Part shown: positions 8,628 to 17,398 of the stretch, piece by piece | Layout of the letters: every line of letters begins with the position of its first letter | Numbering within the stretch: position 1 is the stretch's first letter | Source of the DNA: Prochlorococcus sp. AG-355-J09 | GTDB taxonomy: Bacteria > Cyanobacteriota > Cyanobacteriia > PCC-6307 > Cyanobiaceae | NCBI GenBank assembly: GCA_003278735.1 | Contig: QCDO01000017.1 | Location: forward strand, 1 to 33,624 | Reading direction: 5' to 3' | DNA: 33,624 nt | Notes under the pieces: model-generated | What the model was told of the DNA's origin: nothing | Databases searched by the model: none | The model's input: the letters and a program-made list of their open reading frames with translations, nothing else | Program-made: the position numbers and the translations under genes

Positions 8628-9602
8628 TTGGTTTTTGAATCTAATTTATTATGCAAAATAATAGGTTTTATCCATTTGATTAATAACCAATTATATAAAT
8701 CAAAATATCTGACAATTTTTAAAAGGTTGGGAAATCATAGTGTATTTGCACTTATCGCACTAATCGCAATTGGAGGGGCTACGAGAGTCATGGAGGCAGG
8801 ACTTGCGTGTCCAGATTGGCCATTATGTTATGGATCTTTTTTACCTTTTAAACATATGAATCTAAGAGTATTTCTAGAGTGGTTTCATCGTCTAGATGCT
8901 TTTCTGGTTGGAATATTAATTCTTTTTAAATTTGCGCTTTCAATTATTTGGAAAAATGAAATTCCAAATTGGTTACCTAAAACTTATTCATTATTACTTT
9001 TTCTCGTTATTGTCCAAGGATCCTTTGGAGCTTTAACAGTAATAAATCTGCTTGATTCATATACTGTTACTGGCCATCTTTTAATAGCTTTTCTACTTCT
9101 CATTACAACAATTTCAATAAATCAAAATTTAGAAAATGACGAAATAGAAGAGCCATTAATTTGGTGGAGATTATTATTGTTTGTTCCTCTTTTACTTACT
9201 CTGATTCAATCTTTTATTGGCGTAAGACTTTCATCAACCTGGTCAGCACATATTTGTTTATCTTTCCATAAACAATGTCTAATTTTAAATATTCATAAAT
9301 TATTTGCTTTCCCAATTTCTTTTTCAATTTTATTGATTATTGCTACTGCAATTTATAAGAGAAGTTTTCTTAATGAAAATTGGAAATATCTCACAACACT
9401 TATTTTTCTCTTGTTTTTCCAAATTACTTTGGGTGTTTTAAGTCTTAAAACAAATTTGAATGAACCTATTTTTATTATCGCTCATCAACTTAACGCCTCT
9501 TTATTTATTGCGATTTTAACAACATTAATTTTTAGAAATCCTTTTGCCAAAAAAGGTCTAAACCACTCCCTTAATCCTCAAACGGTCGGCATCAACTCAT
9601 GA
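8628..9602 (+). CDS. ctaA: Heme A synthase (CtaA/COX15 family)
   Basis: The multi-helix membrane protein carries family signatures [21 protein letters not shown] (shortened here to key residues Gly-Gly-Ala-Thr-Arg, Cys-Pro-Asp-Trp-Pro) and [11 protein letters not shown]. Conserved histidines in HRLDA, TGHLL, INIHKL-like and [10 protein letters not shown] segments would bind hemes. It oxidises the C8 methyl of heme O to give heme A for the oxidase encoded divergently beside it. The start is uncertain: the frame opens at TTG 8628, and another TTG lies at 8676 (Leu-Ile-Asn-Asn), which would drop 16 residues. No in-frame ATG occurs before the conserved core. Its end overlaps the ctaB start by 4 bases (ATGA). 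Confidence 0.9.
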   Translation: MVFESNLLCKIIGFIHLINNQLYKSKYLTIFKRLGNHSVFALIALIAIGGATRVMEAGLACPDWPLCYGSFLPFKHMNLRVFLEWFHRLDAFLVGILILFKFALSIIWKNEIPNWLPKTYSLLLFLVIVQGSFGALTVINLLDSYTVTGHLLIAFLLLITTISINQNLENDEIEEPLIWWRLLLFVPLLLTLIQSFIGVRLSSTWSAHICLSFHKQCLILNIHKLFAFPISFSILLIIATAIYKRSFLNENWKYLTTLIFLLFFQITLGVLSLKTNLNEPIFIIAHQLNASLFIAILTTLIFRNPFAKKGLNHSLNPQTVGINS

Positions 9603-10600
9603 ACAGTAGTAAATTAGAAAATTTGAACTATAAATCTTCAATTAGGGATGAAGTTGTACCTTCAAGAAAAAAAATAACTTTGCCGCCCTGGCTTGAAGTA
9701 GCAAAACCTAGATTAATCCCACTTTTACTTGCCACAACTTTGGGAGGTATGGCTTTAACAGAAGAATGGCCTTTGTCTTCCCCGAAACTTATCTGCACTT
9801 TAGGAGGAGGCGCTTTGGCATCAGCAGCAGCGGGGGCTCTTAATTGTTTGTGGGAAATGGAATTAGATAAGAGGATGACAAGAACTAGCAAAAGAGCCTT
9901 GCCAGCAGGAAAGTTGTCATCTGAGACTGTATTTTTAGCCGCCGTATCATGTACTTTGGCAGCTTCGATGCTTTTAGTAAGTGGTGTAAATTATTTGGCT
10001 GCTGGTTTAACTCTTCTTGGTTTATTTAGCTACGTAATTTTATATACAGTTATTTTGAAACCTCGTACAACAAAAAACATTGTTTTCGGAGGAGTTGCTG
10101 GTGCGATACCACCCTTAGTTGGAGCTTCTGCAGCCACAGGGCATGTAGGTCTTAGTGGTTGGTGGTTGTTTGGTTTAGTAATGTTATGGACCCCAGCTCA
10201 TTTTTGGGCACTTGCAATTTTGTTGAAGGATGATTACGCATCTGTTGGTATTCCAATGCTCCCTTCTGTTAAAGGATCTGTTTTTACTGCTAAAGCGATT
10301 TCTCGTTACGGATGGGCAACAGTTTTAATGAGTATTATGGGAGTCTTTGCTTTACCTGAAGGGGGTTTGTTATACGGAATTATGTTATTGCCATTTAATG
10401 GAAGACTTTTGCAATTAATAAATAAATTAAAGAAATCTCCTGATGATCTTTCAAGAGCAAAGTCTCTTTTTAGGTGGTCTATTCTCTACATGTTTGGTAT
10501 TTGTCTTTTGATATTAATTTCCAGAACCCAACTATCTGTAGATTTTGAGCAGCAATCTATGCAAATATTTTTATCTAAAATATCCCTGCTTAGTAATTAA
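9599..10600 (+). CDS. ctaB: Protoheme IX farnesyltransferase (heme O synthase)
   Basis: The 333-residue UbiA-superfamily membrane prenyltransferase farnesylates protoheme to heme O, the precursor used by CtaA. The first metal-diphosphate motif is at residues 82-99 with Asn82, Glu86, Asp90, Met93, Arg95, Thr96 and Arg99 ([18 protein letters not shown]). The second acidic region is in [12 protein letters not shown]. About 30 polar residues precede the first helix. The ATG overlaps the ctaA stop, so the two heme A genes are probably translated together. The ctaA-ctaB pair lies divergent to ctaCDE, putting cofactor synthesis and apo-enzyme side by side. Confidence 0.96.
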   Translation: MNSSKLENLNYKSSIRDEVVPSRKKITLPPWLEVAKPRLIPLLLATTLGGMALTEEWPLSSPKLICTLGGGALASAAAGALNCLWEMELDKRMTRTSKRALPAGKLSSETVFLAAVSCTLAASMLLVSGVNYLAAGLTLLGLFSYVILYTVILKPRTTKNIVFGGVAGAIPPLVGASAATGHVGLSGWWLFGLVMLWTPAHFWALAILLKDDYASVGIPMLPSVKGSVFTAKAISRYGWATVLMSIMGVFALPEGGLLYGIMLLPFNGRLLQLINKLKKSPDDLSRAKSLFRWSILYMFGICLLILISRTQLSVDFEQQSMQIFLSKISLLSN

Positions 10601-10640
10601 ATTAGATGTAAAATGTTTTTTAATTAAATAAGTAAGTTTG

Positions 10641-11657
10641 ATGAATTATATAAAAGTTAAAGGGCTCTCAAAATCTTATTCAGATATCAATGCATTAAAA
10701 AATTTATCGATGGAAATTGAAGCTGGCACATTATTCGGAATACTAGGTCCAAATGGTGCTGGTAAATCAACACTAATAAAAATACTCGCTACTTTAATAG
10801 AGCCTGATAGTGGAGAAGTTTTTGTAAATAATATTAATCTGATAAAAAATTCAAGGAAAATTAGAGAATTAATTGGTTATGTTGCCCAAGACATTGCACT
10901 TGACAAAATATTAACTGGACGAGAGCTTTTGGATTTTCAATCAGATTTATATCATATTAACAAAAACAAAAAATTTGAAAGGATAAAGATATTAATAGAT
11001 CAATTAGAAATGAATGATTGGATTGATCGCAAGTGCGGAACTTATTCAGGGGGAATGAAAAGAAGAATAGATCTTGCAGCTGGACTTTTACATTTGCCCC
11101 AAGTATTAATTTTGGATGAACCTACAGTTGGTTTAGATATTGAAAGTAGAAACATTATATGGCAACTTTTGAAAGATTTGAGAAATAATGGAATGACCAT
11201 TATTTTAAGTAGTCACTATCTTGATGAAATAGATAAATTGGCAGACAGATTAGTAATAATCGATGATGGAAGAGTTATAGCAAAAGGGACTCCTGCAGAG
11301 CTCAAAAATAAATTAGGAGGAGATAGAGTAACTTTGAAAGTAAGAGAATTTAGTAATCAGGAAGAGGCAAAAAATATATGTAAAATTTTATCTTCAATAG
11401 ATGGAATTAGTCAGATTATCATAAATGAAGCTCAAGGTTTCTCGATAAATTTCGTAGCAGATAAGCAAAAAGATTTACTTACGAAGCTAAAAGTGGAATT
11501 GGCCTTCTCAAAGTTTGAAATTTTTTCTCTCACCCAAAGTCAGCCAAGCTTGGATGATGTATATCTTCAGGCAACTGGGAAAACATTATTGGATGCTGAA
11601 ATTTCTATGGCAGGGAAAAGAGATCTAAAAAAAGAATCAAAGCAATCCATGCGATAA
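10641..11657 (+). CDS. ABC transporter ATP-binding protein (DrrA/CcmA-like)
   Basis: The 338-residue ATPase starts at ATG 10641; a TTG three bases earlier is less likely. Visible motifs are Walker A GPNGAGKST (36-44), Q-loop Gln83 (AQD), signature YSGGM (135-139), Walker B LILDEP (156-161) and a switch His in SSHYLDE. The roughly 100-residue C-terminal extension (KLGGDRVTLKV, then SQPSLDDVYLQATGK) is typical of the daunorubicin-resistance type exporter ATPases. It lies 40 bases after ctaB and is followed by an ABC-2 permease gene, so the two form an exporter. The substrate cannot be read from the sequence. Linkage to heme A genes is suggestive only. Confidence 0.92.
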   Translation: MNYIKVKGLSKSYSDINALKNLSMEIEAGTLFGILGPNGAGKSTLIKILATLIEPDSGEVFVNNINLIKNSRKIRELIGYVAQDIALDKILTGRELLDFQSDLYHINKNKKFERIKILIDQLEMNDWIDRKCGTYSGGMKRRIDLAAGLLHLPQVLILDEPTVGLDIESRNIIWQLLKDLRNNGMTIILSSHYLDEIDKLADRLVIIDDGRVIAKGTPAELKNKLGGDRVTLKVREFSNQEEAKNICKILSSIDGISQIIINEAQGFSINFVADKQKDLLTKLKVELAFSKFEIFSLTQSQPSLDDVYLQATGKTLLDAEISMAGKRDLKKESKQSMR

Positions 11658-11678
11658 AAAAACTTTTGGTTAACTAAC

Positions 11679-11684
11679 TATAAT
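11679..11684 (+). promoter_or_regulatory. Perfect TATAAT before the ABC permease gene
   Basis: A TATAAT lies 12 bases before the first possible ATG (11697) and 21 bases before the second (11706), in the 39-base gap after the ATPase gene. If it is a real -10 box, the permease could also have its own transcript, and the later ATG would be favoured. No -35 element is visible, and chance matches are common here. Confidence 0.22.
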
Positions 11685-11696
11685 GAATACTAATTA

Positions 11697-12530
11697 ATGC
11701 TAATTATGGAATTACAACAGTATAATTTATTTTTTTTATATCAAGAAACATTTGCTTTAACAAAGAGATTATTTATTCAGTTAAAAAGAAGACCATCAAC
11801 TCTTTTATCAGGAATATTACAACCAATAATTTGGCTTTTTTTATTTGGGGCATTATTTTCTAAAGCTCCTGAAGGTTTTTTACCAGGAGTCGATTCTTAT
11901 GGAAATTTTTTAGGAGCAGGACTTATTGTTTTTACTGCTTTTAGCGGAGCCCTAAACTCTGGTCTTCCTTTAATGTTTGATAGAGAGTTTGGATTTCTTA
12001 ATAGATTACTTGTGGCTCCTTTAACAAGTAGATTATCCATAGTTTTATCTTCTTTTTTTTACATAACAATCTTGAGCTTTGTTCAGAGCATTGTAATTAT
12101 GATAGTTTCATATATTTTGGGTTATGGGTGGCCCAACTTATATGGTTTAGGAATTGTATTTACAACACTAATTTTATTAGTTCTTTTTGTGACATCAATA
12201 AGTTTATGTTTAGCGTTTGTTTTGCCGGGACATATTGAATTAATTGCTCTTATATTCGTAATAAATTTACCACTTCTATTTGCGAGTACTGCTTTAGCTC
12301 CAATCTCTTTTATGCCTAATTGGCTGGGATGGTTAGCCTCATTAAATCCATTAACTTTTGCTATTGAACCTATTAGGACTGCCTATACACAAACTATGGA
12401 TTTAGAATTAGTGGCTTTACATGCCCCATATGGTGATTTAACTTGTAAGAGTTGTATCTCAATTTTATTTTCTTTAACAGTTTTTTCCTTGATTATTATA
12501 AGGCCTCTGTTAAATAGAAAGTTAAATTAG
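11697..12530 (+). CDS. ABC-2 type transporter permease
   Basis: The 277-residue protein has six hydrophobic segments in the order expected of ABC-2 permeases. An amphipathic N-terminus (FALTKRLFIQLKRRPSTLL) comes first, and the family motif region FDREFGFLNRLLVAPLT lies near residue 95. A late conserved ALNPLTFAIEPIR-like stretch reads SLNPLTFAIEPIRTAYTQ. It should pair with the ATPase just upstream to form an exporter. The frame opens at ATG 11697, but a second ATG at 11706 (MELQQYN) is equally good. The C-terminal loop has two cysteines (LTCKSCISIL) before the last helix. Confidence 0.92.
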   Translation: MLIMELQQYNLFFLYQETFALTKRLFIQLKRRPSTLLSGILQPIIWLFLFGALFSKAPEGFLPGVDSYGNFLGAGLIVFTAFSGALNSGLPLMFDREFGFLNRLLVAPLTSRLSIVLSSFFYITILSFVQSIVIMIVSYILGYGWPNLYGLGIVFTTLILLVLFVTSISLCLAFVLPGHIELIALIFVINLPLLFASTALAPISFMPNWLGWLASLNPLTFAIEPIRTAYTQTMDLELVALHAPYGDLTCKSCISILFSLTVFSLIIIRPLLNRKLN

Positions 12531-12537
12531 AAATTTT

Positions 12538-12969
12538 ATGCTTTTAAAAAATCATTTAATAGAAGTTTTTAAACAAGCCTCTTTAGAAAATAATTTTCTG
12601 CTTAAAGAAATTGTTGTTGTTAAGTGGGTCCATAGATTTGGGATTGATTCATTAAATGATTTATTAATCCATAGTTCACTACAAAAAGAAAATCAGCGTG
12701 AAGAAGAAAATCAAGAACAGATATTTTTAATCGATGAAGTGCATGAAGAAAATCAAGAACAAATTAAGCTTGAATTATCAAAAACTTTTGAAAATATTAA
12801 AAAAATAAAGTGGGAATCAAATGGCTTGGAAACTGCTAGCAGCAAAATAGTATCTAGCAAAAATCAAAATTCTAAAAAAATAAATCAATTTACTGAAACC
12901 TCAAAATTACCTCTACCTTATATTAAAAATTTAAGAAAGTGGATTAACAACGATAAAAAAGCTAGTTAG
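12538..12969 (+). CDS. Hypothetical protein with duplicated EENQEQI segment
   Basis: This is a 143-residue polar protein. The first 45 residues look folded (LLKEIVVVKWVHRFGIDSL). The middle is low-complexity and acidic, with EENQEQI present twice, reflecting a 17-base direct repeat. The tail is basic and ends in a short amphipathic LPYIKNLRKWIN. It begins 7 bases after the ABC permease stop, so it probably belongs to the same transcript. It ends 3 bases before the convergent groEL stop. I do not recognise a family, and no membrane segment or catalytic motif is visible. Coding is supported by the ATG, tight spacing and full open frame. Confidence 0.65.
   Translation: MLLKNHLIEVFKQASLENNFLLKEIVVVKWVHRFGIDSLNDLLIHSSLQKENQREEENQEQIFLIDEVHEENQEQIKLELSKTFENIKKIKWESNGLETASSKIVSSKNQNSKKINQFTETSKLPLPYIKNLRKWINNDKKAS
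12703..12761 (+). repeat. 17-base direct repeat inside the hypothetical gene
   Basis: The 17-mer gaagaaaatcaagaaca occurs at 12703-12719 and again at 12745-12761. The offset is 42 bases, a multiple of three, so the encoded peptide EENQEQ is duplicated in frame. A related AAAGAAAATCAG lies just before the first copy. Confidence 0.85.
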
Positions 12970-12974
12970 CTTTT
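12957..12974. terminator. Possible weak two-way terminator between hypothetical gene and groEL
   Basis: The sequence AAAAGC-TAGTTA-GCTTTT is a perfect 6-bp inverted repeat with a 6-base loop, flanked by A and T runs. It contains the TAG of the + strand gene, and it reaches the first bases of the groEL stop (12973-12975). With only two G-C pairs it would be weak. Its placement at a convergent junction is the main reason to list it. Confidence 0.35.
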
Positions 12975-14694
12975 ACATCATACCAGGCATTCCCATGCCA
13001 CCCATTCCTGGCATTCCCATGCCACCCATTCCTGGCATTCCCATGCCACCCATTCCTGGCATTCCCATGCCACCCATTCCTCCCATTGGATCTCCACCTG
13101 GTCCTTCAGGAGCTGCGGCTTCAGGCTCTGGAATGTCTGCCATCGCAACTTCTGTTGTGAGGAGCATAGCTGCAATAGATACTGAATCTTGAAGAGCTAA
13201 TCTTATTACTTTGGTTGGATCTAATATTCCTGAATCTTTTAAATCCTCATATTTTCCTGAATTAGCATTAAAGCCTTTGTTAAGTCTTTTAATTTCAGCG
13301 ACAACCACATCTCCATTAAAGCCAGCATTTTTTGCTATTTGTTTGGTGGGTTCCATAAGGGCTTCTTTGACTATATTTATCCCTGTTCTTAAATCATCTG
13401 AAGATGTTTCAATTAAATTTAAAAGATCATCTGATATTTCAATTAAAGTTTGTCCTCCTCCAGAAACAACACCCTCTTCAATAGCAGCTTTCGTAGCATT
13501 AAGGGAATCTTCGATTCTCAACTTTTTATACTTCATCTCTGTTTCTGTAGCAGCTCCTACTTTGATAAGAGCTACTCCTCCGGCTAGTTTGGCTATTCTT
13601 TCATTGATTTTATCCTGATCATACTCAGATTCAGTTATATTAACTTCTCTCTTTAATTTCTCTACTCGCGCTTTAACTAAATCTTTAGTGTCTTCGAAGG
13701 CAACAATTGTAGTTTTATCCTTTGTGATAGTTATTTTTTTTGCTTTACCTAAATCATTAATTGATACTTTATCAAGTGTCATCGATTGATCTTCGCTAAT
13801 TAACTTAGCCCCTGTAAGAATTGCAATATCTTCAAGGGCAGCTTTTCTCCTCTCACCAAATAATGGAGCTCTCACGGAAGCTACATTTAAAACCCCACTA
13901 TTCTTATTCAAAACCAGAGTGGTCAAAGCCTCTCCTTCGATATCTTCAGCAAGAATTAGAAGAGGTGATCCTGATTTTTGAATTTCTTCAAGTATTGGAA
14001 CTAGTTCAACTAAAGTTGAGATTTTTTGATCAGTTATTAATATTTTCGGGTTTTCAAGTTCACAAACTTGTCTTTCTGGGTCTGTTACGAAATATGGAGA
14101 ACTATAACCTCTATCAAAAGACATTCCTTCAGTAATATCTAATTCTGTTTCTAGTGATTGAGATTCTTCAACAGTTATTACACCATCTGAAGTAACAATA
14201 TCCATTGCTTTCGAAATTATAGATCCAATTTCTTCATCACCTCCAGCACTAACTGTTGCAACTTTTTGGATATCAGAACCATTTAATGTAATACTTTTGG
14301 AACTTAATTTTTCTAAGACAAAAGCTATTCCTGTCTCCATTCCTTTTTTTAACTCCATAGGATTGGCTCCAGAAGCAATATTTTTCAATCCCTCTTGAAC
14401 CATCTTCTGAGTCAGAATAGTAGCTGTTGTTGTTCCATCACCAGCACTCTCTTTTGTCTTGGATGCAACTTGCTCTATTAATTTCGCGCCTAAATTAGAA
14501 ATAGGGTTTTCAATCTCAATCTCTTTAGCAACTGTAGATCCATCTCTTACTATATCTGGCGATCCAAATTTCTTTTCTATGACAACGTTTTTTGCTTTTG
14601 GCCCAATAGTAACCTTTACTGCATTAGCTACGAAATTCACACCTTTCTCTAACGCTTCTCTTGATTCATTAGAAAAACTTAACTGTTTAGCCAT
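12973..14694 (-). CDS. groL: Chaperonin GroEL (cpn60, groES-less copy)
   Basis: The 573-residue chaperonin is full length. It carries the ATP-binding GDGTTTAT motif (Asp86), [13 protein letters not shown] and EEGVVSGGG. It folds proteins in the cytosol with the GroES lid. There is no groES beside it, so this should be the second, stand-alone groEL that cyanobacteria usually carry. The C-terminus is a long Gly-Met-Pro tail made of [12 protein letters not shown] repeats encoded by a 24-base tandem repeat, longer than the single GGM tail of E. coli GroEL. I looked in the 131-base leader for a CIRCE inverted repeat (HrcA operator) and saw none. Confidence 0.97.
   Translation of the reverse strand: MAKQLSFSNESREALEKGVNFVANAVKVTIGPKAKNVVIEKKFGSPDIVRDGSTVAKEIEIENPISNLGAKLIEQVASKTKESAGDGTTTATILTQKMVQEGLKNIASGANPMELKKGMETGIAFVLEKLSSKSITLNGSDIQKVATVSAGGDEEIGSIISKAMDIVTSDGVITVEESQSLETELDITEGMSFDRGYSSPYFVTDPERQVCELENPKILITDQKISTLVELVPILEEIQKSGSPLLILAEDIEGEALTTLVLNKNSGVLNVASVRAPLFGERRKAALEDIAILTGAKLISEDQSMTLDKVSINDLGKAKKITITKDKTTIVAFEDTKDLVKARVEKLKREVNITESEYDQDKINERIAKLAGGVALIKVGAATETEMKYKKLRIEDSLNATKAAIEEGVVSGGGQTLIEISDDLLNLIETSSDDLRTGINIVKEALMEPTKQIAKNAGFNGDVVVAEIKRLNKGFNANSGKYEDLKDSGILDPTKVIRLALQDSVSIAAMLLTTEVAMADIPEPEAAAPEGPGGDPMGGMGGMGMPGMGGMGMPGMGGMGMPGMGGMGMPGMM
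12988..13081 (-). repeat. 24-base tandem repeat encoding the GroEL C-terminal tail
   Basis: The unit cattcccatgccacccattc plus ctgg is repeated at 12988-13011, 13012-13035 and 13036-13059 with no base difference. A fourth copy at 13060-13081 matches in its first 22 bases. In the groEL frame each unit encodes eight residues of the Gly-Met-Pro tail. Identity at the DNA level suggests recent copy-number change or gene conversion. Confidence 0.95.
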
Positions 14695-14825
14695 GTTTAT
14701 TTGATCTTTAATCTTATTCTAATCTCCCATAGAATCATTTTTAAGGGATATTTAATTAAGTGGGGAAAGCCGAATTTCTTTTTATGAGACATACAAATTA
14801 ACTAAATTGAGAGTATCTTAAAGTT

Positions 14826-15005
14826 ATGGAAGAAACAAATAATCTTATTTTTACTCTTACCGCAATCCTCGCGATTGCTATGACACTTATATACTTTCCC
14901 TTGAGATTTTTCTTGACATTAACTGCCAGAAGTCGAAGACTAAAACTTTTACAAAAAATTAGAAGATTAAGAGATGAATTGGTCCAGCCTTATGAAAGTA
15001 CATAA
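14826..15005 (+). CDS. Small single-pass membrane protein (59 residues), unknown
   Basis: The small frame runs from ATG 14826 to TAA 15003-15005. It encodes an acidic start (MEETNN), one hydrophobic helix of about 20-25 residues (LIFTLTAILAIAMTLIYF), then a strongly basic cytosolic tail (ARSRRLKLLQKIRRLRDEL). This positive-inside arrangement is typical of a real small membrane protein. It fills the gap between groEL and fabG, and its stop codon directly adjoins the fabG stop codon on the other strand. Small thylakoid or plasma membrane proteins of this build are common in cyanobacteria, but I do not recognise this one. Confidence 0.7.
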   Translation: MEETNNLIFTLTAILAIAMTLIYFPLRFFLTLTARSRRLKLLQKIRRLRDELVQPYEST

Positions 15006-15755
15006 TTAAATACTCATACCCCCGTCTATACTGATTGTTTGCCCTGTAATATACTTTCCTGCATCACTTGAAACTAAAAATGATACTAAGTTTGCAATCT
15101 GAGTACAACTTCCTAATTTCCCTAAAGGGATAACTTTAAGAATTTCTTCAGTATTTAGTTTTTCAGTCATTTCTGTTTCTATGAAGCCTGGTGCTATTGC
15201 ATTTACATTTATACCTCTTGAAGCAAATTCTTTAGCGCATGTTTTGGTAAATCCAATAACTCCAGCTTTCGCTGCAGAATAATTTGCTTGCCCTGGATTA
15301 CCAATTATTCCAACAACAGATGAAATATTTACTATGTTACCGCTTCTTTTTTTCATCATAAATTTTGAAGCATATTTTGTACAAAGAAAAACTCCTTTTA
15401 AGTTTGTATTTAGTACGTCATCCCATTGTTCCGATTTCATTCTCATCAATAGTCCATCTCTCGTAATGCCAGCATTGTTAATGAGGATATCAATGGTGCC
15501 ATTGATTTTGATTATTTCTTCAAAAGCTAAACTGACAGAATCCTCTTTTGAAACGTCAAATTTTAATTTATGAGCTTTACCTCCCGAATTTTTTATTGAA
15601 TCTACAACTTCTTCAGCTTTTTCGTCAGAAGAAGAGTAATTAATAAAAACTTCTGCTCCTAAGCGGCTTAGTTCAAAAGCAATTTCTTTACCAATTCCTC
15701 TGCTAGCTCCAGTGATTAAAGCAACTTTGCCTGATAATAAATCTGTATTGGACAT
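15006..15755 (-). CDS. fabG: 3-oxoacyl-[acyl-carrier-protein] reductase
   Basis: This is a 249-residue short-chain dehydrogenase/reductase. The cofactor loop is TGASRGIG (residues 15-22), followed by NNAG (93-96). The catalytic residues are Asn118, Ser146, Tyr159 (YSAAK) and Lys163. The PG-motif and C-terminal TGQTISIDGGM are those of FabG, which uses NADPH to reduce 3-oxoacyl-ACP in fatty acid synthesis. It starts at ATG 15753-15755 and is divergent from ispD across 92 bases. Other short-chain reductases share these motifs, but the closeness to FabG over the full length makes this call firm. Confidence 0.94.
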   Translation of the reverse strand: MSNTDLLSGKVALITGASRGIGKEIAFELSRLGAEVFINYSSSDEKAEEVVDSIKNSGGKAHKLKFDVSKEDSVSLAFEEIIKINGTIDILINNAGITRDGLLMRMKSEQWDDVLNTNLKGVFLCTKYASKFMMKKRSGNIVNISSVVGIIGNPGQANYSAAKAGVIGFTKTCAKEFASRGINVNAIAPGFIETEMTEKLNTEEILKVIPLGKLGSCTQIANLVSFLVSSDAGKYITGQTISIDGGMSI

Positions 15756-15789
15756 TATGAAATTTTATAATTTTCAATCGTAGTACTAT

Positions 15790-15819
15790 TTGTGTAAAGA
15801 TATTGCTTTTATTTATAAT
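15790..15819 (+). promoter_or_regulatory. Candidate promoter for ispD
   Basis: A perfect TATAAT lies at 15814-15819. A poor -35 candidate, TTGTGT, lies at 15790-15795 with an 18-base spacer. The -10 element is 28 bases before the GTG start of ispD, a sensible distance. In so AT-rich a genome chance matches are common, so this is tentative. Confidence 0.3.
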
Positions 15820-15847
15820 TGTCTAGAAAATATTAAGGCCTTTTATT

Positions 15848-16519
15848 GTGCACTTTTTAATACCAGCTGCAGGACGCGGTAGCAGAATGAAAGCTGGAAA
15901 AAACAAATTACTTATTGATTTAGAGGGAGAGTCTTTGATTTATTGGACACTTAAATCTGTATTTTCTGCAAGCTCAACAAATTGGGTTGGAATAATTGGG
16001 CAACCGAAAGATAAAAATTTATTATTAAATTCAGCAAAGGATTTTGCCAATAAAGTTCATTGGATTAATGGTGGTGATACTAGACAACAGTCAGTTTTTA
16101 ATGGTTTAAAAGCTTTGCCAAAAGATGCTGAAAAAGTTTTAATACATGATGGTGCCAGATGTTTAATTAATCCTGAATTGATAGACCGTTGTGCCAAGCA
16201 ATTAGATGAAGATGAAGCTGTAATTTTGGCTACTAAGGTAACTGACACAATAAAGTTTGTTGATAATGAGGGCTTTATAAAAGAAACACCAGATAGAAAT
16301 TATATATGGGCAGCACAAACTCCCCAGGGCTTTTTAGTAGATAGATTAAAAAAAGCTCATAAGATGGCAATTGATAAAAACTGGAAAGTCACAGATGATG
16401 CCTCACTATTCGAAATGCTTAATTGGAAAGTGAAGATTATTGAAGGAACTTATTCAAATATAAAAATTACATCCCCTATAGATTTGAAAATAGCAAAACT
16501 TTTTGTGAAGAACCCCTAG
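15848..16519 (+). CDS. ispD: 2-C-methyl-D-erythritol 4-phosphate cytidylyltransferase
   Basis: The 223-residue enzyme starts at GTG 15848 with the nucleotidyltransferase signature IPAAGRGSRMKAGKNK. Further motifs are VLIHDGARCLI and AQTPQGF, then TDDASLFE near residue 182. It attaches CMP to methylerythritol phosphate in the non-mevalonate isoprenoid pathway, which feeds carotenoid, quinone and phytyl chain synthesis. The usual PKQ after the glycine-rich loop reads NKLL here. The gene ends directly against the convergent LD-carboxypeptidase gene, with no base between the stop codons. Confidence 0.94.
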   Translation: MHFLIPAAGRGSRMKAGKNKLLIDLEGESLIYWTLKSVFSASSTNWVGIIGQPKDKNLLLNSAKDFANKVHWINGGDTRQQSVFNGLKALPKDAEKVLIHDGARCLINPELIDRCAKQLDEDEAVILATKVTDTIKFVDNEGFIKETPDRNYIWAAQTPQGFLVDRLKKAHKMAIDKNWKVTDDASLFEMLNWKVKIIEGTYSNIKITSPIDLKIAKLFVKNP

Positions 16520-17389
16520 TTAAAAAGGTGTATCGATACTAAGAATGCCATCATCACCATTTAAAGTGGCTTCATATCCTAAAGGAATGCAAGCATTTCC
16601 CGATATGTGGCCTATTGGGAGGTCAAAAAGAATAGGAAAATCAAATTCTTTTAGTCTTTCAATAATGCAGTTTTTTAGTAAATCTTTCCATTCAAGGTCG
16701 CAGGAATTATTAGAAAAACTTCCGAATCCAATACCAGCAATTGCAGTAAGTGTTTTAGTCATTCTTAGGTAAGTCAACATGCGATCAATTTTATAAATAT
16801 CTTCATTAATATCTTCAAAAATTATTATTTTTCCTTTGCAATCTGGAAAGTGATTAGTACCAATTAAAAAAGTAGCAATAGTTAAGTTAGAAACTATTAT
16901 CTCTCCTTTCGCTTTCCCACCTCTTAAAGGAATTCCTATTATGTTTTCAACATATCCCTCAAAAAGTAAATTTCTTAATCTCTCAAGACTCCACTCTGGC
17001 TCTTTGAAAAGACTAGTAACCATAGGGCCATGAATAGAACCAGTAAATCCTTGAGAATATTTAGATAGTAATAAAGAACATGTATCTGAGAATCCAAGCA
17101 TTAAACCATTCTGCCAAGAAGGTTCTTTTTCTAAAAGTCTTGCTGAACCCCAGCCTCCTTTTGCAAAAAAGATTAGCTTACTATTTTGTGCTTTTTCCAG
17201 TTCCTCAAATCTAGTTAGATCATCACCTGCAAAATAACCAAATTTTTTTGATAGAGAATTATTTTCATTTATTTCCAAGCCCCAATTTTTTAAGATTTCT
17301 ATGCCTTTTTGATAATTTTCTTCTTCATCAATAAAGGAGCTAGGAGCTAAAATATTTATTAGATCACCTTTTTTTAATCTAAAAACCAT
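16520..17389 (-). CDS. LD-carboxypeptidase family protein (peptidase S66)
   Basis: The 289-residue protein begins with the family-typical GDLINILAPSS. It has the nucleophile Ser101 in GFSDTCSLL, Glu192 in IIFEDINED and His261 in PIGHISGN, which together make the Ser-Glu-His triad of S66 peptidases. Members cut the L,D bond of muropeptide tetrapeptides during cell wall recycling (LdcA) or give microcin C immunity (MccF). In a free-living picocyanobacterium wall recycling is the more likely role. It begins 9 bases after the ubiA stop, so the two genes may be co-transcribed. No signal peptide is visible, which fits a cytosolic enzyme. Confidence 0.9.
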   Translation of the reverse strand: MVFRLKKGDLINILAPSSFIDEEENYQKGIEILKNWGLEINENNSLSKKFGYFAGDDLTRFEELEKAQNSKLIFFAKGGWGSARLLEKEPSWQNGLMLGFSDTCSLLLSKYSQGFTGSIHGPMVTSLFKEPEWSLERLRNLLFEGYVENIIGIPLRGGKAKGEIIVSNLTIATFLIGTNHFPDCKGKIIIFEDINEDIYKIDRMLTYLRMTKTLTAIAGIGFGSFSNNSCDLEWKDLLKNCIIERLKEFDFPILFDLPIGHISGNACIPLGYEATLNGDDGILSIDTPF

Positions 17390-17398
17390 TCTTAGAAT

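Noticed and set aside
9844..9898. Glu instead of Asp at the first acidic position of the CtaB prenyltransferase motif
   Set aside because: The N-x3-E-x3-D form also occurs in COX10-type farnesyltransferases such as the human enzyme, so this is normal variation rather than a missing residue.
12995..13192. Open frames opposite the groEL tail with Met-Pro-Pro-Ile repeats
   Set aside because: They are the complement and shifted frame of the 24-base tandem repeat, with no independent start signal or codon pattern.
13821..14135. 104-residue frame on the + strand inside groEL
   Set aside because: It is antisense to a well-conserved chaperonin coding region. Its composition follows from the groEL codons.
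14695..14825. A CIRCE heat-shock operator upstream of groEL
   Set aside because: I looked for the TTAGCACTC...GAGTGCTAA repeat in this leader and did not see it or a close variant.
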